Positions 56,699 to 64,000 of a DNA stretch of 64,000 bases are shown here, piece after piece. The position numbers and the translations under genes were made by a program. Each line of letters begins with the position of its first letter. Within the stretch, counting starts at the first letter, position 1. Source of the stretch: Scandinavium goeteborgense (GTDB lineage: Bacteria; Pseudomonadota; Gammaproteobacteria; Enterobacterales; Enterobacteriaceae); the NCBI RefSeq assembly GCF_003935895.2, contig NZ_CP054058.1, positions 4,383,177-4,447,176 of the forward strand, read 5' to 3'. The notes beneath the pieces were generated by a model. The model was not told the origin of the DNA, made no database searches, and was given only the letters and a program-made list of their open reading frames with translations.

Positions 56699-57703
56699 TT
56701 AAAGAAGAGACTGGGTTTCGGCATAGCCAAAACGAATGTTCGCGCACTGCACAGCCTGAGCCGCCGCGCCTTTGAGCAGGTTATCTTCTGCGGCGACCAC
56801 AATCAGGTGCTCACCCTGAACGGCAAAACCGATGTCGCAGAAGGGCAGGCCGACCACATTTTTCAGGGCCGGAACGCCGTTGTCATACAGACGCACCAGC
56901 GGTTTATTCGCATACGCCTGTTGGAAAACATCCGCAACCTGCGCGCGAGTAACGCCCGGCTTCAGGCGGCAGGTAATAGTTTCCAGAATACCGCGTTTAA
57001 AGTTACCCAGATGCGGGGTGAAAATCACTTCCGCGCCCAGGTGAGTGGTGATTTCTGGGTGATGGCGGTGGTTGAACACGCCATAGGGTTGCAGGCTGAC
57101 TTCGCAGAAGCTGTTGGAAACTGCTGCTTTGCGCCCTGCTCCGCTTACGCCACTGGTGGCGTTGATCACCGGCCATTGGGAAAGATCTAACAGCCCGGCG
57201 TCGATCAGCGGTTTGAGCGACAGTTGTGCCGCCGTCGGGTAGCAACCCGGGACCGCAATCAGATTCGCTTCTTTGATTTTATCGCCGCTCCACTCTGCCA
57301 GGCCGTACACCGCTTTCGCCAGCAGCTGAGGATGCTGGTGCGTGAAGCCATAATATTTCTGATAAAAATCAGCATCGTTGACGCGGAACGCGCCGGAAAG
57401 GTCAAACACCACGCAGCCCGCGTCGAGGAACTGTGGGGCCAGATCGTGGCTCACTTCGTGGGCCGTTGCGAGGAACACCACGTCCACACCCGCGGCAAAT
57501 TCGCGAATATCGGACATCGGCTGCAGGGGCAAATCGACAATGCCTTTCAGCTGCGGATGCAGATCAGAAATTAACTTTCCGGCATCATTGCTTTGCGCTG
57601 AGACCGTCAAAGCGGTTATGTTCATGTGCGGATGACGATTTACGTAACTCACCAGCTCAGCGCCTGCATAACCGCTTGCGCCTACAATCAGCGTATTCAA
57701 CAT
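56699..57703 (-). CDS. argC: N-acetyl-gamma-glutamyl-phosphate reductase
   Basis: A 334-residue NADPH enzyme, third step of arginine synthesis. [11 protein letters not shown] is the Rossmann motif near residues 8-18, and the catalytic Cys is in [12 protein letters not shown]. First gene of argCBH, divergent from argE. Confidence 0.98.
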   Translation of the reverse strand: MLNTLIVGASGYAGAELVSYVNRHPHMNITALTVSAQSNDAGKLISDLHPQLKGIVDLPLQPMSDIREFAAGVDVVFLATAHEVSHDLAPQFLDAGCVVFDLSGAFRVNDADFYQKYYGFTHQHPQLLAKAVYGLAEWSGDKIKEANLIAVPGCYPTAAQLSLKPLIDAGLLDLSQWPVINATSGVSGAGRKAAVSNSFCEVSLQPYGVFNHRHHPEITTHLGAEVIFTPHLGNFKRGILETITCRLKPGVTRAQVADVFQQAYANKPLVRLYDNGVPALKNVVGLPFCDIGFAVQGEHLIVVAAEDNLLKGAAAQAVQCANIRFGYAETQSLL

Positions 57704-57726
57704 CGGGTTCCTTTATGCTCAACGAT

Positions 57727-57765
57727 AATGTATTTTTATTCACTAATACTGCATGAATATTGATA
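57727..57765. promoter_or_regulatory. Two ARG boxes between argC and argE
   Basis: Box 1 (57727-57744, core TGTATTTTTATTCA) differs from the ArgR consensus TGAATWWWWATTCA by one base. Box 2 (57748-57765, core TGCATGAATATTGA) differs by two. They are 21 bp apart, start to start, the usual spacing for one ArgR hexamer. The arginine repressor therefore controls argCBH and argE together. Confidence 0.85.
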
Positions 57766-57791
57766 CTATCATGACCTAAGGTGTGTCAACA

Positions 57792-58943
57792 ATGAAAAAC
57801 AATTTACCGCCATTTATCGAGATTTACCGCGCATTGATCGCCACGCCGTCCATCAGCGCCACCGAAGAATCCCTTGATCAAAGTAATGAAGGTTTAATCA
57901 ATCTGCTGGCGGATTGGTTCGCCACAATTGGCTTCACCGTCGAGATCCAGCCCGTTCCAGGCACGCGCCATAAATTCAACATGCTGGCCAGCACCGGACA
58001 CGGCGCAGGCGGGCTGTTACTGACCGGGCATACGGACACCGTTCCGTTCGACGACGGCCGCTGGACGCGCGATCCCTTCACGCTGACCGAGCACGACAAC
58101 AAGCTGTACGGCCTCGGTACCGCCGACATGAAAGGCTTCTTCGCCTTTATTCTCGACGCCCTGCGCGACGTCGACATCACGCAGCTGAAAAAACCGCTCT
58201 ACATTCTGGCCACTGCCGACGAAGAAACCAGCATGGCGGGCGCGCGCTATTTCTCTGAATCCACCTCGCTACGTCCGGACTGCGCCATCATCGGCGAGCC
58301 GACGTCCTTGCAGCCGGTGCGCGCCCACAAAGGCCATATTTCCAATGCCATTCGCGTATTGGGGCAATCAGGGCACTCGAGTGATCCGGACCGCGGCGTG
58401 AACGCCATCGAGCTGATGCACGATGCCATTGGCCGCATCATGCAGTTGCGCGACTCGTTGAAAGAGCGTTATCACTACGACGCCTTTGCGGTGCCGTACC
58501 CGACGCTCAACCTCGGTGCCATTCATGGCGGTGATGCGTCTAACCGTATCTGCGCCTGCTGCGAACTGCATATGGATATTCGTCCGTTACCGGGTATGAC
58601 CCTCGACGATCTCAACGGGCTGCTGACCGAAGCGCTGGCACCGGTCAGTGAAAAATGGCCGGGCCGCCTGACGGTGTCCGATCTGCATCCGCCAATCCCA
58701 GGCTATGCCTGTCCGCCGGACCATCAGCTGGTTCAGGTGGTAGAAAAGCTGCTGGGCACAAAAACCGAAGTGGTGAACTATTGCACCGAAGCGCCATACA
58801 TTCAGACGCTGTGTCCGACGCTGGTGCTCGGGCCGGGCTCCATCAATCAGGCGCATCAACCAGATGAATACCTCGAAACACGCTTCATCAAACCGACTCG
58901 CGAGTTGATTACCCAGGTCGTCCATCACTTTTGCTGGCATTAA
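57792..58943 (+). CDS. argE: Acetylornithine deacetylase
   Basis: A 383-residue zinc enzyme of the M20 family that makes ornithine. Metal-binding motifs are [23 protein letters not shown] and DEETSMAGA. Start [13 protein letters not shown] at 57792 matches E. coli; GTG 57783 would add three residues. It is divergent from argCBH. Confidence 0.98.
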   Translation: MKNNLPPFIEIYRALIATPSISATEESLDQSNEGLINLLADWFATIGFTVEIQPVPGTRHKFNMLASTGHGAGGLLLTGHTDTVPFDDGRWTRDPFTLTEHDNKLYGLGTADMKGFFAFILDALRDVDITQLKKPLYILATADEETSMAGARYFSESTSLRPDCAIIGEPTSLQPVRAHKGHISNAIRVLGQSGHSSDPDRGVNAIELMHDAIGRIMQLRDSLKERYHYDAFAVPYPTLNLGAIHGGDASNRICACCELHMDIRPLPGMTLDDLNGLLTEALAPVSEKWPGRLTVSDLHPPIPGYACPPDHQLVQVVEKLLGTKTEVVNYCTEAPYIQTLCPTLVLGPGSINQAHQPDEYLETRFIKPTRELITQVVHHFCWH

Positions 58944-58952
58944 TTCTGCCGC

Positions 58953-58976
58953 CACCCTCTCTGCCTGAGAGGGTGA
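58953..58976 (+). terminator. Hairpin after argE
   Basis: CACCCTCTC-tgcct-GAGAGGGTG ten bases after the argE stop. The stem is perfect, but only a weak T-rich stretch follows (ATTCACTTC). Probable end of the argE transcript. Confidence 0.6.
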
Positions 58977-59227
58977 TTCACTTCACATTTCCATAAGAAG
59001 CGCTTATCTCACTGCCGCTGAGTTTAATTTGGCAAATTTCCGCCATTTTTTCGTTTGCTGAAGCGATTTCGCAACAATTGACGTAGGGGTTTTTACGTGG
59101 CTTTATAAAGTGAAGACGAGAAAATACCGAATACCATGTCCGAACGATTTTGTATCGCCGTCAGCGGTATCATCACGGTTGTGCGAAATCCAGGGACATA
59201 CATAAATGAGATGGGGTGTCTGGGGTA

Positions 59228-61879
59228 ATGAACGAACAATATTCCGCTTTGCGTAGTAATGTCAGTATGCTCGGTAAGGTGTTAGGGGAAACGATTAAAG
59301 ATGCCCTTGGCGAGAACATTCTTGATCGCGTTGAAACCATTCGTAAGTTGTCAAAATCCTCCCGCGCGGGCAATGAAGCCAATCGCCAGGAGTTGCTCAC
59401 CACGTTACAGAATCTCTCTAACGACGAGCTGCTGCCGGTCGCCCGTGCATTCAGCCAGTTTCTGAATCTGGCGAATACCGCCGAGCAATACCACAGCATT
59501 TCGCCGAAAGGCGAAGCGGCCAGCAATCCGGAAGTGATTGCCCGCACCCTGCGTAAACTCAAAGATCAACCGAACCTGAACGAAGCGATCATCAAAAAAG
59601 CGGTGGAAAACCTGTCGCTGGAACTGGTTCTTACCGCGCACCCGACGGAGATCACCCGCCGGACGCTGATCCACAAAATGGTCGAAGTGAATAGCTGCCT
59701 GAAGCAGCTGGATAACAAAGATATCGCCGACTACGAACAGCACCAGCTGATGCGCCGTCTGCGCCAGCTGATTGCGCAGTCCTGGCATACCGATGAAATT
59801 CGCAAGCATCGCCCAAGCCCGGTTGATGAAGCCAAATGGGGCTTTGCGGTCGTCGAAAATAGCCTGTGGGAAGGCGTGCCGAATTATCTGCGCGAACTGA
59901 ATGAACAGCTGGAAGATAACCTCGGTTATCAGCTGCCGGTTGATTTCGTGCCTGTGCGCTTCACCTCGTGGATGGGCGGTGACCGTGACGGCAACCCGAA
60001 CGTCACCTCCGACATCACCCGCACGGTGCTGCTGTTGGGTCGTTGGAAAGCGACCGATCTGTTCATGAAAGATGTGCAGTTGCTGATTTCCGAACTGTCG
60101 ATGGTGGAATGCACCGACGAACTGCGGGAATACGTTGGCGAAGCCGGTGCAGCCGAACCTTACCGCTACCTGCTGAAAACCCTGCGTAGCCAGCTGATGG
60201 CGACCCAGGCCTGGCTGGAAGCGCGCCTGAAAGGCGAAAAACTGCCGAAACCTGCCGGTCTGCTGACTCAAAACGAGCAGTTGTGGGAGCCGCTGTACGC
60301 CTGCTATAAATCGTTGCAGGCTTGCGGTATGGGCATTATCGCCAACGGCGAACTGCTCGACACTCTGCGCCGCGTGAAGTGTTTTGGCGTGCCGCTGGTC
60401 CGTATCGACGTACGCCAGGAAAGTACCCGTCACACCGAAGCGCTGGGCGAACTGACCCGCTACCTCGGCATTGGCGATTACGAAAACTGGTCTGAAGCCG
60501 ACAAACAGGCATTCCTGATCCGCGAACTGAATTCAAAACGTCCTCTGCTGCCGCGCCAGTGGGAGCCGAGCGAAGAAACCCGCGAAGTGCTCGACACCTG
60601 CAAAGTGATCGCCGAGGCACCGAAAGGCTCTGTTGCCGCGTACGTTATCTCGATGGCAAAAACGCCGTCCGACGTGCTGGCCGTTCACCTGCTGCTGAAA
60701 GAAGCCGGGATCGGCTTTGCGCTGCCGGTTGCACCGCTGTTTGAAACACTCGATGACCTCAACAATGCCAACGATGTCATGACGCAACTGCTGAACATCG
60801 ACTGGTATCGCGGCTTCATCCAGGGCAAACAGATGGTCATGATTGGCTATTCCGACTCCGCAAAAGATGCGGGCGTGATGGCCGCTTCCTGGGCGCAGTA
60901 TCAGGCGCAAGACGCGCTGATCAAAACCTGCGAAAAAGCCGGTATCGAACTGACACTGTTCCACGGTCGCGGCGGTTCTATCGGTCGCGGTGGTGCGCCA
61001 GCCCATGCGGCGCTGCTTTCTCAGCCGCCGGGCAGCCTGAAAGGCGGCCTGCGTGTCACCGAACAGGGCGAGATGATCCGCTTCAAGTACGGCCTGCCGG
61101 AAGTCACCATCAGCAGCCTGTCGCTGTACACCAGCGCGATTCTCGAAGCGAACCTGCTGCCGCCGCCGGAGCCAAAACCGGAATGGCGTCACATCATGGC
61201 GGAGCTGTCGGATATCTCCTGCGACATGTACCGCGGGTATGTGCGTGAAAATAAAGATTTTGTACCGTACTTCCGTTCTGCAACGCCAGAGCAGGAGCTG
61301 GGCAAACTGCCGCTGGGTTCACGTCCGGCAAAACGTCGTCCGACCGGCGGCGTAGAGTCTCTGCGCGCTATCCCGTGGATTTTCGCCTGGACGCAAAACC
61401 GCCTGATGCTGCCCGCCTGGCTGGGTGCCGGTGCAGCGCTGCAGAAAGTGGTGGAAGACGGTAAGCAGAGCGAACTGGAAACTATGTGCCGCGACTGGCC
61501 ATTCTTCTCCACTCGCCTGGGCATGCTGGAAATGGTATTCGCTAAAGCTGACCTGTGGCTGGCGGAGTACTACGATCAGCGCCTGGTGAAGAAAGAGCTG
61601 TGGCCGCTGGGTGCCGAGCTGCGCAAGCTGCTGGAAGCTGACATCAAAGTGGTACTGGATATCGCCAACGATTCTCACCTGATGGCTGATTTGCCGTGGA
61701 TTGCCGAGTCAATTCAGCTGCGTAACATCTACACCGACCCACTGAACGTTCTGCAGGCTGAGCTGCTGCACCGTTCGCGTCTGGCGGAAGAAGAAGGCAA
61801 AGAGCCAGATCCACGCGTGGAACAAGCGCTGATGGTGACCATCGCCGGCGTGGCGGCGGGTATGCGTAACACCGGTTAA
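59228..61879 (+). CDS. ppc: Phosphoenolpyruvate carboxylase
   Basis: An 883-residue enzyme that carboxylates PEP to oxaloacetate and refills the TCA cycle. The catalytic His lies in [12 protein letters not shown] (about residue 138), and the glycine loop is [13 protein letters not shown]. Start [15 protein letters not shown] at 59228 gives the exact E. coli length; the upstream GTG frame is rejected. The C-terminus AGMRNTG, needed for aspartate feedback, is intact. Confidence 0.99.
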   Translation: MNEQYSALRSNVSMLGKVLGETIKDALGENILDRVETIRKLSKSSRAGNEANRQELLTTLQNLSNDELLPVARAFSQFLNLANTAEQYHSISPKGEAASNPEVIARTLRKLKDQPNLNEAIIKKAVENLSLELVLTAHPTEITRRTLIHKMVEVNSCLKQLDNKDIADYEQHQLMRRLRQLIAQSWHTDEIRKHRPSPVDEAKWGFAVVENSLWEGVPNYLRELNEQLEDNLGYQLPVDFVPVRFTSWMGGDRDGNPNVTSDITRTVLLLGRWKATDLFMKDVQLLISELSMVECTDELREYVGEAGAAEPYRYLLKTLRSQLMATQAWLEARLKGEKLPKPAGLLTQNEQLWEPLYACYKSLQACGMGIIANGELLDTLRRVKCFGVPLVRIDVRQESTRHTEALGELTRYLGIGDYENWSEADKQAFLIRELNSKRPLLPRQWEPSEETREVLDTCKVIAEAPKGSVAAYVISMAKTPSDVLAVHLLLKEAGIGFALPVAPLFETLDDLNNANDVMTQLLNIDWYRGFIQGKQMVMIGYSDSAKDAGVMAASWAQYQAQDALIKTCEKAGIELTLFHGRGGSIGRGGAPAHAALLSQPPGSLKGGLRVTEQGEMIRFKYGLPEVTISSLSLYTSAILEANLLPPPEPKPEWRHIMAELSDISCDMYRGYVRENKDFVPYFRSATPEQELGKLPLGSRPAKRRPTGGVESLRAIPWIFAWTQNRLMLPAWLGAGAALQKVVEDGKQSELETMCRDWPFFSTRLGMLEMVFAKADLWLAEYYDQRLVKKELWPLGAELRKLLEADIKVVLDIANDSHLMADLPWIAESIQLRNIYTDPLNVLQAELLHRSRLAEEEGKEPDPRVEQALMVTIAGVAAGMRNTG

Positions 61880-61933
61880 GGTTGCGTCATCCAGGGCGGT
61901 GCAAACGAAGTGTGCCGCCGGGCAATACAAATA

Positions 61934-61966
61934 AAAATCCCCGCTTTTTAGCGGGGATTTTTTATT
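61934..61966. terminator. Bidirectional terminator between ppc and katG
   Basis: AAAAATCCCCGCT-ttttt-AGCGGGGATTTTTT, a strong stem with A and T runs on both sides between the two convergent genes. Confidence 0.92.
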
Positions 61967-61977
61967 GCGACACAGAA

Positions 61978-64000
<2,023 letters not shown>

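Overview
The window is ordinary chromosomal DNA of an enteric bacterium of the Enterobacteriaceae. Nearly every gene has a clear Escherichia coli counterpart of equal length and order. The enterobacterial common antigen (ECA) operon, the ilvGMEDA operon with its leader and the 16S sequence all point to the Enterobacter/Lelliottia/Leclercia/Citrobacter group. I cannot fix the genus by eye. There is no phage, insertion sequence, CRISPR array or defence island, and I found no undescribed protein system. What is unusual lies in the RNA genes, the intergenic DNA and the joins between blocks.

Layout: 1-3508 carries the end of hemC, then hemD, hemX and hemY. A lone MFS transporter follows at 3683-4888. 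Positions 4894-5258 hold the small RNA gene glmZ with GlrR-type activator sites. A 171-bp tandem repeat containing tRNA-Pro 3' ends (5421-5836) leads into a tRNA cluster (two tRNA-Pro, Leu, His, Arg; 5837-6437). Then come yifK and the whole ECA operon wecA-wzzE-wecB-wecC-rffG-rffH-wecD-wecE-wzxE-wecF-wzyE-wecG, read on the minus strand from 20866 down to 8129. Next are rho, trxA, the divergent rhlB-gppA, rep, ppiC and the branched-chain amino acid block (ilvC, ilvY, ilvA-D-E-M-G, the 16-residue ilvX and the leader ilvL). Then come a frameshifted comM, maoP and hdfR.

From 46560 down to 40751 runs a complete rRNA operon (16S, tRNA-Ile, tRNA-Ala, 23S, 5S, tRNA-Asp, tRNA-Trp) with P1 and P2 promoters. 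Past it lie murI, btuB with a cobalamin riboswitch, trmA, yijD, fabR, sthA, oxyR, the arginine genes argHBC and argE, ppc, and katG cut by the window end.

The genes form pathway blocks: haem synthesis, ECA synthesis and export, isoleucine/valine synthesis, arginine synthesis, and oxidative stress (trxA, oxyR, katG). The strongest observations are as follows. (1) The rRNA operon joins the hdfR flank, which sits beside rrnC in E. coli K-12, to the murI flank, which sits beside rrnB; this implies rearrangement between rRNA operons or a misassembly. (2) comM carries a two-base deletion. (3) The tRNA-Pro gene is duplicated and followed by an rtT-like repeat. (4) A long hairpin sequesters the gppA ribosome binding site. 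(5) OxyS seems to be cleanly missing beside an intact oxyR control region. (6) rhoL has lost its start codon.
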